64,000 nucleotides of DNA from Corbicula japonica (GCA_038501625.1 JAZAYU010000052.1:4245955-4309954); one strand, 5' to 3'; positions 42,901 to 46,747 are shown, counted from the first letter of the stretch. Translations and numbers: made by a program. Notes: generated by a model from the letters alone, not told the origin.

Positions 42901-44675
42901 AGAGACCACATTTTTCATCCATTTAACAACATAATTGCAGAGAATTGCCTTGATGATATCTCAAGTTCTGTACTGGGTAATCTGTCAAAAACTGGGTCAG
43001 TAGGTCAGATCAGATAAAACCTTGTTAAAATTTTCAATCTGATTATCATCCATCTTGCTCAGAATGTTTTTCTTCATGATATTTAGACCATGTTGAAACT
43101 GGATTATCTGTGGTCAAAATACTGGCCACAAAGTGAAAACTTACCATTTAATTAAAAAAAAAGATTAATTGCAAAAGAATATAATGATGTCCTGGATCAA
43201 TGTGTATGCATTGATATGGTGGCAAACCATCACATTTTGAATAATTACCATTGAACAGTACTTAAACATTATGGAAATATCTGTTTAAAGTGTGCAACAG
43301 TATTCAATTTATTAGTATTATATTAGATATTTACTTTTGCAGAGATATGACCAAGCTGGGGTAACAACACCACATTTATTGGCATACGATATTAACAAAC
43401 CGAAATTAACAGCCTTGAGGTAAGGGTTACTAGAGAGATATTGGTAGGAATTTTCCAAAGTGGAGATTACATATAGCAGTTACCTTGATCATCATTCAAT
43501 CAATCCATCTATTAAATCTGGTTTAAAGAGCCAGTCTGTGGAACCTGTGAAATGATTTGAATCAAACTTCACATGTGTTTGCATAAGATGAAGGAGTACT
43601 TCTTAAAAACCATAACCTGAAAGGTCAGAATTTGAGCAAAATTCTGTTTTGGGATTTGCTATTTCAAACGGCACCTCTTCCAATGATCACAAGATAGTTC
43701 ACCTAAAGTTCATGTAGAATGGGATATCATTTCAGTAGTCATGTGATGTTTTAGAACAGTTCTTTTTCTAAGGTAAAAAAAAAAGACTGACCCAGTCCCC
43801 TTCACGTCCCCAGGTATGCAAAATGACTCTTGAGAAACTATCTAAGTAAAAAATTGAAAGTTACGTAAATTTACTTAATATCTGGATGAACAAACCTATC
43901 TGTGAAAACAGGAATGATAACTCCTGTGTGACTACTTTTTGACTTATGCCCCTTTCTGATGGCTTTAATATGGATCTTTTTTTATTAACCCTTTACTTGA
44001 TATATAAGCATTTTTACGCATGTGCGACCAGTGTAGATCCAGATCAGCCGGCACATCCGTGCCGTCTGATCAGGATCTGCACTGGTCGCACTTTGGTCAG
44101 AAATAACCTAATAAATCAAAAAGCGAACAGTTTAGATCCTGATCAGACGGCACGGATGTGCCGGCTGATCTGGATCTAAACTGGTTGCCCTAGCAATAAA
44201 TGTGTACTTATACAGGAGAGGGTTAAAGTTCTTGTTTTATTACCATAATACTTTGAATATATCACCATTTGGGACCACAAGAATGATAACTACTGTTTGA
44301 CTATTTTTTGAGTTATTCCACTTTCAAATCTCTATTATGAAACTTGCTTATAACTTTGAAAGCAATTGTCCAATGAACATTATAATTGAAACTTCAGCAT
44401 AAACATGCCAACCCACTATTTCCATATCCTGATGAACGCTATAAATATCTATTCAATCCTTAATAGATTGACTGTGTGTTCTGTATATAACTGAAAGATT
44501 GTTATAATAACAAAAGAAAACAAACTTCATTTACAGATCGATGTGCGGTAGAAGAGAGAGGTACACCATTGGGAGAACTGAAAGTTTTGACATCAGTAAT
44601 GGAACTTATGTTCATTACATCCGAGATCTAGCGAACCCGGCCAATTCTCCGGAACCTGTATGGCAACCTGTTTGA
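12902..44675 (+). CDS. Large multi-exon gene: 878-aa coiled-coil, proline-rich protein (unrecognised)
   Basis: Twenty-two coding exons can be chained by AG/GT sites with matching phases at every junction; their summed length, 2637 nt, is an exact multiple of three and ends in TGA at 44673-44675. From the N-terminus: a short polar head; long heptad-like helices at about 51-155 and 181-255; two proline-rich linkers (PPPPTP at 162-167; nine prolines at 275-283); then an alpha-helical, Met-, Lys- and Glu-rich body at 308-605, further helices to about 750, and a less helical, polar C-terminal tail. No signal peptide, membrane segment or enzyme motif was seen. I do not recognise the family. Coiled coils joined by polyproline linkers suggest a cytoskeletal, centrosomal or ciliary scaffold, but that is inference. 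The start at 12902 has a weak context; the exon at 11883 may extend it. Introns are 0.3-3.2 kb and filled with MITEs. Confidence 0.85.
13404..13720. mobile_element. Family A MITE with internal insert
   Basis: Full length with TTAACCCTTTCCTCCAT and GGAAAGGGTTAA ends. About 75 bp (near 13472-13548) in the left arm is absent from other copies. It ends 34 bp before the acceptor of the exon at 13755. Confidence 0.7.
13755..13862 (+). CDS. Exon 2, residues 15-50
   Basis: Acceptor TATTTTCAG, donor G|GTATGA. The first codon is split with exon 1 (G+AT, Asp). The peptide has a Ser/Asp-rich start then an amphipathic stretch. Confidence 0.85.
13985..14535. mobile_element. Decayed family A MITE pair with a G-run
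   Basis: Two diverged copies in tandem: recognisable GATCAGGATCTRCAC and TTTCTGACTAAAAGGC blocks and a TGTGGAGTAAAGGGT right end near 14530. A run of 17 G at 14194-14210 interrupts the second. Confidence 0.55.
14891..14994 (+). CDS. Exon 3, residues 51-85 (coiled coil)
   Basis: Acceptor CATTTTTCAG, donor GAG|GTATGT. Dense Lys/Glu with leucines at heptad spacing, consistent with the start of a coiled coil. Confidence 0.9.
15007..15123. mobile_element. Family B palindromic MITE, diverged
   Basis: CCCAAGATTATAAAAACTG at the left is mirrored by CAGTTTTATAATCCTTG at the right; the centre is GATTCAAGAATC. It begins 12 bp after the exon 3 donor. Confidence 0.7.
15165..15235 (+). repeat. tRNA-derived sequence (SINE head or tRNA pseudogene)
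   Basis: An A-box-like TAGCACAATTGG (15169-15180) and B-box-like GGTTTGAATCC (15210-15220) are spaced about as in a tRNA. No intact cloverleaf was seen, so it is more likely a SINE 5' region or relic. Confidence 0.5.
15258..15370. mobile_element. Family A MITE, partial
   Basis: GTCAGAAAT followed by GTGTAGATCCAGATCAGACT and a degraded right end; no left terminus. Confidence 0.55.
15571..15681 (+). CDS. Exon 4, residues 86-122 (coiled coil)
   Basis: Acceptor TTGCATTTCAG, donor ATG|GTACAA (phase 0 at both ends). Charged, leucine-containing helix continuing exon 3. Confidence 0.85.
15709..15935. mobile_element. Family A fold-back MITE
   Basis: From TAACCCTTTACTCCATATA to ATGGAGTAAAGGGTTAA, starting 28 bp after the exon 4 donor. 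Confidence 0.75.
16018..16586. mobile_element. Family A MITE enlarged by an internal minisatellite
   Basis: Both arms are recognisable (GATCCAGATCAGGTGGCACA; ATCTGGATCTACACTGTTGC), but the normally ~40-bp right end is split by the 25-bp array at 16203-16570 before the closing AAGGGTTAA. Confidence 0.7.
16203..16570. repeat. 25-bp minisatellite inside a family A MITE
   Basis: Fourteen full units and one partial of CAGGCAGTATAGGTGTACCT plus ATGCC, in exact 25-bp steps from 16206 to 16556. GGTGTACC within the unit is near-palindromic. Variants GGGCC/TGGCC/TGCCC are not randomly mixed, which suggests recent expansion. Confidence 0.92.
16793..16967 (+). CDS. Exon 5, residues 123-180 (coiled coil then proline-rich)
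   Basis: Acceptor ACCTTCTTGTAG, donor G|GTATTT (phase 1). The coil ends near residue 155 and gives way to a Pro/Thr/Gln linker with PPPPTP at 162-167. Confidence 0.88.
16975..17187. mobile_element. Family A MITE adjoining a splice donor
   Basis: The TTAACCCTTTCCTTCATAG end begins seven bases after the exon 5 border; the right end is ATGGAGTAAAGGGTTT. Confidence 0.75.
17276..17700. repeat. Dispersed bivalve-type repeat with ~170-bp internal duplication
   Basis: Two related blocks, each with 'CTTTAACAT..CGAGCAATCTT', 'GGTTCCCATCT.AAAGGTCAAG' and 'TCATG'. No coding capacity was seen. Confidence 0.5.
17713..17838. mobile_element. Family A MITE, right half
   Basis: CTTGATCAGAAGGCATATATGC, GATCTGAATCTACACTGTTC, then a degraded end. 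Confidence 0.5.
17928..18215. mobile_element. Family A MITE, diverged
   Basis: Both arms are present; the left arm is shortened and the interior altered. It ends TAGAGTAAAGGGTTAA. Confidence 0.65.
18293..18372 (+). CDS. Exon 6, residues 181-207
   Basis: Acceptor TTGCGTTTTCAG, donor AAG|GTAATC. The first codon is shared with exon 5 (G+AG, Glu). Basic-acidic helix. Confidence 0.88.
18699..18998 (+). CDS. Exon 7, residues 208-307 (coiled coil then nine prolines)
   Basis: The longest exon. A Gln/Leu/Glu-rich helix to about residue 252 is followed by a Pro/Ser-rich stretch with nine consecutive prolines at 275-283 and an Arg-rich end. Acceptor TATTTCAG, donor GAG|GTAAGA. The proline run could bind profilin, SH3 or WW domains; this is speculative. 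Confidence 0.9.
19008..19155. mobile_element. Family B palindromic MITE adjoining a splice donor
   Basis: GTGCCCAAGATCATAAAACT to GTTTTATGATCTTTGGCCC. It begins nine bases after the exon 7 border. Confidence 0.85.
19156..19864. other. Intron sequence, nothing recognised
   Basis: AT-rich with no repeat family or exon that I can identify. Confidence 0.4.
19865..20009. mobile_element. Family B palindromic MITE
   Basis: Arms with GATTGGCTGAAATGG and CCATTTGAGCCAATC are mirrored about 19935; outer ends are degraded. Confidence 0.75.
20068..20289. mobile_element. Family A MITE, diverged
   Basis: GGTAACCCCTTACTACTTAT start, arms with GATCAGATGGCATGGATTTG, and a TAGTAAAGGATTA end. Confidence 0.6.
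20482..20594 (+). CDS. Exon 8, residues 308-344
   Basis: Acceptor TTTGAAACAG, donor AT|GTATGT (phase 2). Met- and Lys-rich helix. Confidence 0.85.
21028..21161. mobile_element. Family B palindromic MITE
   Basis: TTGGGCCGAAAATCATAAAA mirrored by TTTTATTATCTTGGGCACTG. Confidence 0.75.
21331..21477. mobile_element. Family B palindromic MITE
   Basis: TGCCCAAGATCATAAAACTA mirrored by TAGTTTTATGATCTTGGACC. The inverted ATTGG/CCAAT pair is intact. Confidence 0.85.
21799..22036. mobile_element. Family A MITE just upstream of an exon
   Basis: Left arm GATCCAGATCAGACAGCGCA, right arm ending GAAGAAAGGGTTAA, 34 bp before the exon 9 border. Confidence 0.75.
22071..22260 (+). CDS. Exon 9, residues 345-408
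   Basis: Acceptor ATCTTTTCAG, donor AAG|GTAACT. The first codon joins exon 8 (AT+G, Met). Helical, with HFRDHMKTCLEEENLL in the middle. Confidence 0.88.
22387..22600. mobile_element. 214-bp inverted-repeat element candidate
   Basis: GTATACTG at the left and CAGTATAC at the right, with ATCATTTAATTTCGCG / CGCGCTTAATAAAATGAT inside. No ORF. A related internal block recurs near 22905-22935. Confidence 0.45.
22601..23330. other. Intron sequence, nothing recognised
   Basis: AT-rich; only the short fragment near 22905 resembles another repeat. Confidence 0.4.
23331..23398. repeat. Dispersed repeat, inverse copy at 47246-47332
   Basis: GGGCAGTAATATGCATTCCC through GTGTTCGGTGGCTTTC; the other copy is in opposite orientation and has an extra ~27 bp. 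Confidence 0.6.
23999..24231. mobile_element. Family A fold-back MITE
   Basis: TTAACCCTTTCTTCCATATA to GGAGGAAAGGGTTAA with both arms preserved. Confidence 0.8.
24334..24354 (+). CDS. Exon 10: 21-nt microexon, residues 409-415
   Basis: CAATTTCAG acceptor and a perfect GTAAGT donor bracket 21 in-frame bases encoding QSLIDDQ. Both neighbours are phase 0, so the exon can be included or skipped without a frame change. Its tiny size makes it less certain than the other exons. Confidence 0.65.
24618..24755. mobile_element. Family B palindromic MITE
   Basis: GTGCCAAGGTTATAAAACTG mirrored by CAGTTTTATAACCTTAG; the centre is GGCTGAAATGGCGGCCATTT. Confidence 0.85.
24756..25483. other. Intron sequence, nothing recognised
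   Basis: No exon or repeat family recognised. Confidence 0.35.
25484..25630. repeat. Two-copy tandem derived from a family A arm
   Basis: TGCATGAATTTACAGGCTGA and CTTGATCTACAC.GGTTGTTC occur twice, about 80 bp apart. Confidence 0.6.
25736..26317. mobile_element. 582-bp inverted-repeat element with CCGTATA ends
   Basis: CCGTATAGCGGGTTATTTCT at the left and its inverse at the right, flanked by TA at 25734-25735 and 26318-26319. The interior repeats 'ATTTCTGCGTTTT'-like motifs. No transposase. It shares the terminal CCGTATA with the element at 7921-8259 but nothing internal. Confidence 0.82.
26430..26532. mobile_element. Family A MITE, partial
   Basis: AACAGTGTAGAGCCAGATTA through GATCAGGATCTACACC and TTATTTCTGA. 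Confidence 0.55.
26592..26646 (+). CDS. Exon 11, residues 416-433
   Basis: Acceptor TATTTTTCAG, donor T|GTAAGT (phase 1). A short hydrophobic helix (VMLAAIVGTVI) too short for a membrane span. Confidence 0.85.
26681..26904. mobile_element. Family A MITE
   Basis: TGCTTTACTTCATATATTCG to ATTGAGTAAAGGGTTAA, 34 bp after the exon 11 donor. Confidence 0.65.
26932..27085. mobile_element. Family A MITE, left part
   Basis: TTAACCCTTTACTGGAAATA and GATCCAGATCAGATGGCACA; the right end is lost. Confidence 0.6.
27215..27361. mobile_element. Family B palindromic MITE
   Basis: GATCATAAAAACTAAGATTG mirrored about 27292; inverted ATTGG/CCAAT present. Confidence 0.85.
27379..27448. mobile_element. Family B MITE, right half
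   Basis: TTTCAGCCAATCAGATGCTT to GTTTTATGATCATG. It ends 10 bp before the exon 12 border and so overlaps that exon's branch-point region. Confidence 0.75.
27459..27574 (+). CDS. Exon 12, residues 434-472
   Basis: Acceptor CATTGTTTTTCAG, donor CAG|GTAATT. The first codon joins exon 11 (T+AT, Tyr). Met-rich helix. Confidence 0.88.
27550..27757 (+). repeat. 34-bp duplication of the exon 12 end flanking a MITE
   Basis: 27550-27583 and 27724-27757 match at 31 of 34 bases. The first copy is the real exon end and donor; the second has lost only three bases and keeps a CAG|GTAAAT donor. A family B MITE fills the space between. Confidence 0.85.
27581..27724. mobile_element. Family B palindromic MITE between duplicated donors
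   Basis: Ends CAGTGCCCAAGG and CCTTCAGCACTG; near-complete palindrome with a small central deletion. Confidence 0.88.
27774..28037. mobile_element. Family A MITE interrupted by a pogo-like MITE
   Basis: The left end CTCTTTACTCCATAAA is separated from its arm ('GCCAATCCAGATTCAGATCA') by the element at 27795-27959. Confidence 0.6.
27795..27959. mobile_element. 165-bp pogo-like MITE nested in family A
   Basis: CAGTCAAACCTGTGTACAGC at the left and GTTCAACTG at the right, with 'AGCAGCCACC' mirrored by 'GGTGGCTGCT'. Confidence 0.65.
28035..28272. mobile_element. Family A fold-back MITE
   Basis: TAACCCTTTCCTCCATTAAT to GGAGGAAAGGGCTAA; both arms clear. Confidence 0.78.
28440..28765. mobile_element. 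Family A MITE fragment interrupted by family B
   Basis: A degraded left arm (GTGTGGATCCAGCTCAGATT) up to 'GATTCTGATCA', then the family B element, then 'AGATGG..CAGACCTGTTTG'. Confidence 0.6.
28572..28722. mobile_element. Family B palindromic MITE nested in family A
   Basis: CAGTGCCCAAGATCATAAAA to TTTTATGATCTTGGGCCCAG. The family A consensus GATCAGATGG is the inferred empty site. Confidence 0.85.
28960..29073 (+). CDS. Exon 13, residues 473-510 (lysine-rich)
   Basis: Acceptor TGTTTTTCAG, donor TCT|GTAAGT; phase 0 on both sides. Very basic C-terminal half (KKTKTK). Confidence 0.88.
29090..29535. repeat. ~145-bp tandem repeat, three copies
   Basis: GATCACCATATTGAGATGAC-type motifs recur at about 29121, 29266 and 29411, each followed by 'GCTACCTTGAAGGTCAAGGT'. 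Confidence 0.8.
29704..29945. mobile_element. Family A fold-back MITE
   Basis: CCCTTTACTCCATATTTATG to TTGGAGTAAAGGGTTA, both arms present. Confidence 0.78.
30195..30370. mobile_element. 176-bp pogo-like MITE
   Basis: CAGTAAAACCCCTCTATCAA and GAGGGTTTTTACTG termini, with 'AAGTGGTCTTAATTG..GTGGTCTTATT' inside. TA follows the right end. Confidence 0.7.
30423..30505 (+). CDS. Exon 14, residues 511-537
   Basis: Acceptor AATTATTACAG, donor CT|GTAAGT (phase 2). Helical, with Tyr and Met. Confidence 0.87.
30581..30970. mobile_element. Family A MITE interrupted by family B
   Basis: TTAACCCTTTACTCCATAGA to ATGGAGTAAAGGGATAA, with 149 bp of family B inserted in the right arm. Confidence 0.78.
30756..30904. 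mobile_element. Family B palindromic MITE, best preserved
   Basis: CAGTGCCCAAGGTTATAAAA at the left; the right arm mirrors almost every base. The centre reads GGCGACTGGTCGCC. It is nested in the family A copy at GATGTGC/CAGGCTGATCT. Confidence 0.9.
31008..31086. mobile_element. Family B MITE, right half
   Basis: TTCAGCCAATCAGATACTTG to TTTTATGATCTTGGGC. Confidence 0.65.
31089..31240. mobile_element. Family A MITE, decayed
   Basis: TTAACCCTGGACTCCATGCA, then arm fragments ending 'CAGATCCAGATCAGATGAT'. Confidence 0.5.
31243..31316. mobile_element. Family B MITE, left half
   Basis: GGCCCAAGATCATAAAACTG through CTGATTCGGTGAAATGG. Confidence 0.65.
31310..31462 (+). repeat. Splice-acceptor minisatellite, upstream part
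   Basis: Four diverged units of 'GTGTGCAGGC(G/A)GACAGATTTTCGTAATAC', cut off from the main array by the element at 31463-33071. Confidence 0.8.
31463..33071 (+). mobile_element. 1.6-kb inverted-repeat DNA transposon, copy 2
   Basis: Same 13-bp ends as copy 1 (1954-3560), flanked by the 6-bp duplication TACATT at 31457-31462 and 33072-33077. High identity to copy 1 over the whole length, with small indels. The shared short ORF reads here at 32685-32891. It is inserted in the acceptor-derived minisatellite, so the array is older than this insertion. Confidence 0.9.
33072..33589 (+). repeat. 37-bp minisatellite made of decoy 3' splice sites
   Basis: Seven units in near-exact 37-bp steps start at 33325, 33362, 33399, 33436, 33473, 33510 and 33547; more irregular ones lie upstream. 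The typical unit is GTGTGCATGCAGATTTCGTG plus ATACATTTCTAATATAA. The unit corresponds to the real acceptor (TGTGTGCAG) and first codons (CAGACAGATTTTCGTGATAC) of the exon at 33590. Each unit also holds a CTAAT that could serve as a branch point. Confidence 0.92.
33590..33677 (+). CDS. Exon 15, residues 538-567
   Basis: The acceptor TATGTGTGCAG before 33590 is the only one that gives the right phase (CT+G, Leu) with an open frame; an alternative AG at 33614-33615 would break the phase. Donor CAG|GTGTGT. Preceded by the decoy array. Confidence 0.82.
33678..34250. other. Intron sequence with an open frame of unknown meaning
   Basis: An open frame at 34034-34249 runs right up to the exon 16 acceptor. 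It is rich in Lys, Phe and Leu and matches nothing I know; treated as intronic. Confidence 0.35.
34251..34364 (+). CDS. Exon 16, residues 568-605
   Basis: Acceptor TTTATCTATTAAG, donor AGG|GTAAGT; phase 0. Gln/Met/Glu-rich helix. Confidence 0.85.
34377..34570. mobile_element. Family A MITE, decayed
   Basis: GAAGATCCAGATTATCTAGC and TCAGTGTAGATCCAGATTAG blocks; ends degraded. Confidence 0.5.
35067..35164. mobile_element. Family B palindromic MITE, centre deleted
   Basis: CAGTGCTGAAGATTATAAAA mirrored by TTTTATAATCTTGGCGC; the central ~45 bp is missing. Confidence 0.75.
35228..35341. mobile_element. Family A MITE, partial
   Basis: GTAGATCCAGATCAGACGGC and a 'CATAAAGAGTTA' end. Confidence 0.5.
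35423..35525 (+). CDS. Exon 17, residues 606-639
   Basis: Acceptor TTGTATGTTGCAG, donor G|GTGGGA (phase 1; weaker donor). Contains IPRKKLRNLFEQYIAF. Confidence 0.86.
35539..35781. mobile_element. Family A fold-back MITE, well preserved
   Basis: TTAAGCCCTTTTCTTGATAT to GGAGGAAAGGGTTAA; the two 42-bp arms are inverse copies with one mismatch. It starts 14 bases after the exon 17 border. Confidence 0.85.
35778..36084. mobile_element. Family A MITE, tandem neighbour sharing a TTAA
   Basis: TTAATCCTTTAATCCAAAGA to ATGGAGTAAAGGGTTAA. It abuts the preceding copy at a single TTAA and contains a duplicated right end. Confidence 0.7.
36126..36250. mobile_element. Family B palindromic MITE
   Basis: GGGCCAGTGATTATAAAACT mirrored by TTTTATGATCTTGGGCAC; part of the left arm is deleted. 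Confidence 0.75.
36489..36556 (-). repeat. tRNA-derived sequence (SINE head)
   Basis: On the minus strand an A-box-like TAGCACAGTGG (36535-36545) and a B-box GGTTTGAGCCC (36491-36501) lie at tRNA-like spacing. No full cloverleaf was checked. Confidence 0.5.
36627..37949. mobile_element. Family A MITE split by a 1.1-kb element
   Basis: The left part 36627-36718 (TTAACCCTTTCCTCCATAAA start) and right part 37811-37949 (GGAGGAAAGGGTTAA end) join at a T-run to give the normal family A sequence. Confidence 0.8.
36719..37810 (+). mobile_element. 1.1-kb Helitron-like element candidate
   Basis: Begins AGCTCACCTGTCACGTAGTG, then tandem GTCCGTCCG blocks, then several ~165-bp related segments ('CACAAGGCCTAGAGCTTAGA'), and ends with hairpin AGGGTCC-TAT-GGACCCT followed by CTTG. 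It is inserted in a T-run with no visible target duplication. The 3' hairpin near a CT-rich end and T-T insertion recall Helitron/Helentron relatives; no Rep/helicase is encoded. The family is abundant in bivalves as far as I know. Confidence 0.6.
38000..38143. mobile_element. Family B palindromic MITE
   Basis: CTCCAAGGTTATCAAGCTGT mirrored by CAGTTTTATAACCTTGGGG. Confidence 0.8.
38259..38439 (+). CDS. Exon 18, residues 640-699
   Basis: Acceptor ATTGTTACAG, donor AT|GTAAGT. Enters in phase 1 (G+CT, Ala) and leaves in phase 2. Strongly helical, Glu/Arg/Met-rich. Confidence 0.9.
38455..38740. repeat. ~70-80 bp tandem repeat, about four copies
   Basis: 'TCTGGGGCAG.TTC(A/C)..GGGTTTCAGTGGGCTCTC.TGTTCCTCC' recurs with period about 74. 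Confidence 0.7.
38740..39080. mobile_element. Two family A MITE fragments
   Basis: 38740-38825 keeps a right end (GGAGGAAAGGGGTAA); 38905-39080 keeps both inner arms but degraded ends. Confidence 0.55.
39477..40332. mobile_element. 856-bp inverted-repeat element (pogo-like, non-autonomous)
   Basis: CACTGCAACTCCATTATATC at the left and its near-exact inverse at the right, flanked by TA at 39475-39476 and 40333-40334. 'GCGATATAA' motifs are repeated inside both ends. Short ORFs only; no transposase recognised. Confidence 0.85.
40482..40629 (+). CDS. Exon 19, residues 700-749
   Basis: Acceptor GCTGTTTTCCAG, donor AAG|GTATAA. The first codon joins exon 18 (AT+G, Met). Hydrophobic start, basic helical end. 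Confidence 0.9.
40630..41050. other. Intron sequence, nothing recognised
   Basis: AT-rich; a 'TTTTATGCCACCCACAATGT' segment at 41006 resembles a dispersed bivalve repeat continuing after the next MITE. Confidence 0.35.
41051..41196. mobile_element. Family B palindromic MITE
   Basis: TGTGCCCAAGGTTATAAAAC mirrored by GCTTTATAACCTTCAG; central GTGACCAGTCGCC. Confidence 0.87.
41197..41600. repeat. Dispersed repeat remnant
   Basis: Two related blocks: 'GATCAGGCAGAGCTTGTAGA..CAACCATTTTTACCAG.GTTATG' is echoed near 41455-41515. The single open frame here (41159-41551) has no recognisable motif. Confidence 0.4.
41661..41809. mobile_element. Family B palindromic MITE
   Basis: GGGCTGAAGGTTATAAAGCT mirrored by GTTTTATAACCTTTGGC; near-perfect inner arms. 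Confidence 0.87.
42044..42217 (+). CDS. Exon 20, residues 750-807
   Basis: Acceptor ACTTTCTCATAG, donor AAG|GTGAAA; phase 0. Less helical; Trp- and Gln-rich end. Confidence 0.88.
42253..42478. mobile_element. Family A MITE
   Basis: TTAACCCTTTCCTCCATATA start; the right end is degraded (GGATTAAAACGGTTA). Confidence 0.7.
42668..42880. mobile_element. Family A MITE
   Basis: TTAACCTTTCCCTCCACATA to ATGGAGGAAGCTGTTAA; left arm shortened. Confidence 0.7.
42881..43342. other. Intron sequence, nothing recognised
   Basis: AT-rich, no repeat family recognised. Confidence 0.35.
43343..43419 (+). CDS. Exon 21, residues 808-832
   Basis: Acceptor TTACTTTTGCAG, donor AG|GTAAGG (phase 2). Confidence 0.87.
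43985..44226. mobile_element. Family A fold-back MITE, best preserved
   Basis: Bounded by TTAACCCTTTACTTGATA and GAGAGGGTTAA. The arms at 44036-44077 and 44135-44176 are perfect 42-bp inverse copies. Each arm is itself a quasi-palindrome (GATCCAGATCAG..CTGATCAGGATC), so the DNA can fold either as one long hairpin or as two short ones. No coding capacity. The TTAA at both ends suggests a TTAA target, as in piggyBac-type elements, but this is untested. Confidence 0.88.
44537..44675 (+). CDS. Exon 22 (last coding exon), residues 833-878 and stop
   Basis: Acceptor CTTCATTTACAG. The first codon joins exon 21 (AG+A, Arg). The peptide includes RRERYTIGRTESFDISNGTY and ends in VWQPV, then TGA at 44673-44675. 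Confidence 0.9.
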
Positions 44676-44881
44676 TCAATGACATCTCCTGAATATCACT
44701 TGTTGTTTTTATGACACCTATTATTTAAATAGAATATCATCAGTCAAAATTCATCAGGATATGAAATATGATTGGGTTTTTAAAGTAAGTGTGACATGCT
44801 TTCTTTACAACCCAATGTTTTTCATATCATGATGAATGTGATAAAATATTGATTCAATCCTTTATTCAATCAATTTAGATT

Positions 44882-44925
44882 AATAAATTAAGATCACATG
44901 TTGTTTTTGTAATAGTGTTAATAAA
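44882..44925 (+). terminator. Candidate polyadenylation signals
   Basis: AATAAA at 44882-44887 and again at 44920-44925, about 210-250 bases after the stop codon. Common by chance in AT-rich DNA. Confidence 0.4.
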
Positions 44926-44973
44926 TTTTTATGCTTCTGTTCATTAAAATAGCATCTGTGATATATAAATCTG

Positions 44974-45178
44974 TTAACCCTTTACTTTATATATATTTCT
45001 AATGGTGTGGGCAAGTATTGTAGATCCAGATCAGCCAGCACATCTGTGCAATCAGGATCTACACTGTTAGCATTTAGATTTTCCTGACCAAAAAGCAAAC
45101 TGGCATGATCCTTATCAGATTGCACAGTTGTGCTGGCTGATCTGGAAACATATATAATGTTAAGGAGTACATCCAATT
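44974..45178. mobile_element. Family A MITE
   Basis: TTAACCCTTTACTTTATATA start with both arms; right end degraded. Nearly the same ~45-bp sequence flanks it on both sides (AAAATAGCAT.TGTGATATA at 44947 and 45213), a local duplication. Confidence 0.65.
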
Positions 45179-45559
45179 AAGGAAACTTGTTGTTTTTATG
45201 CTTCTATTCATTAAAATAGCATTCTGTGATATATAATCTGTTGGAAGAAATGTTTCAGGCAGTAAATATAACAAGCTACGGCTCATGTTCAAAACTAGGT
45301 TTGTACTTTAATACATGTTTTTTCTTTGTCTGTACACAAGTCCAAAACATTTTGACAACTTTTATTACCTGCAATACTCATTTATCTTAAACTAATTAAG
45401 TATTGTTTTTATGAGCAATATGTAAAGCTTTGGTGTTTAACTTGCATTTCATTGCAGTGTAAACATTTAGTTTGCTCAAAACTGTATGTGTTTATTTCTG
45501 ATGAGAACCTGGTGTAGTAGGTTTGAGATTGGAGCATGTATAATTTGTGCCTAATGCTG

Positions 45560-45742
45560 TGTTATCTAGGGGGCAGTCTGATCAGGATCTACACTGTGTT
45601 CTTCAGTGTCATAAATAACCTATTCATTGATAAAAAAAAGCAAACAATGTAGATCCTGATCAATCAGTGCAGATGTGTCACCAGATCTGGATCTACACTG
45701 TTCTCCCACATGATGATGATATATCTATGGAGTTAGGAGTTA
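45560..45742. mobile_element. Family A MITE, left end missing
   Basis: GATCAGGATCTACACTG, then GTAGATCCTGATCAATCAGT, CAGATCTGGATCTACACTGT and a TATGGAGTTAGGAGTTA end. Confidence 0.55.
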
Positions 45743-46300
45743 TGATTTTAATTGAATAATTATAACCACTACTATGACTTGTTGGTGCTACAATAGTTCA
45801 ACTGGGATTGTTAATTGAATTATTACTCCCATTAATATGACTTGTTTGTGCTTCGATTGTTATTTTAATTTTTGTTCCCATTACATGACTTCTGGGTTCT
45901 GCATTGTTCAAATGTGATTGTTTATTAAATTGTTTATTAATTTTTTTTATTCCCATTAATATTACTTAATAGTGCTAAAATAGCTAAAGTGTGATTGTTA
46001 ATTTTATTATTATTTATATGTTAATTAAATTATTATTCATATTTGTATGACTTGAGGGTGCTGCAATAGTTAAACTGTGATTGTTTATTTATTAATTTAC
46101 TAGTTTATTAATATACTTTATGAGGGTTACAATATTTTAAGTAGATGTTAGCATAACTCATAGAAGTGTTAAAGATATGTTATAAAAACAAGGATCGCAA
46201 TAAAATTAAATATACAGCATAGTTTTTGTTATACCTATTTTAAAACAGTCATGTGTTGTGGTTCTGGTTGTCCCCACTGTCAGTAAATGTTTTAAGTTTC
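45743..46300. repeat. Low-complexity TTAAT/TGATTGTTA-rich stretch
   Basis: Irregular tandem 'ATTACTCCCATTAATATGACTT..TGTGCT..' units about 70-75 bp long from 45760 to 46120. Confidence 0.5.
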
Positions 46301-46600
46301 TGAGCAATAACTAAAAAACAGTTTGACAGAGTGATCAAACTTGGTAGGGGGGCTGCAATAGTAGGTCTTTTGGGGGAACTGTTCTTGGGCAGTAAATCTA
46401 TTTTGGGGTCAATATATCAAGGTCAAATTCACAAAGACCTTTAATCAAAATTGATTTTGATTAATTACTTAAGAAAAGTGTGACCTATTTTCACCAAACT
46501 TGGAAAAGAGATGGCTTATTGTCAGATGTGTCATATTGATTTTGGGTTAAATAGTTCAAGGTCACAGTATCCTTTAATTGAAATTGGTTTCTGATAAACA
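46300..46600. repeat. Dispersed 'AAGGTCA' repeat
   Basis: Two related ~145-bp segments with 'AATTACTTAAGAAAAGTGTGAC..CACCAAACTTGG' and 'CAAGGTCA', similar in style to the repeat at 6660-6975. Confidence 0.5.
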
Positions 46601-46604
46601 ACTG

Positions 46605-46690
46605 AAGACTGGTCGCCATTTCAGCCAATCAGATGCTTGAGATTTGAGACTGGTTTCCATGCTCAGTTTTATAACCCTGGGCACTGATCT
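46605..46690. mobile_element. Family B MITE, right half
   Basis: GACTGGTCGCCATTTCAGCC through GTTTTATAACCCTGGGCACT. Confidence 0.75.
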
Positions 46691-46747
46691 TGGTCTAAAC
46701 TGCAGGCTGATCTGCACTTTTAAAGCTGATCTTAGTCTAAATTGCTG

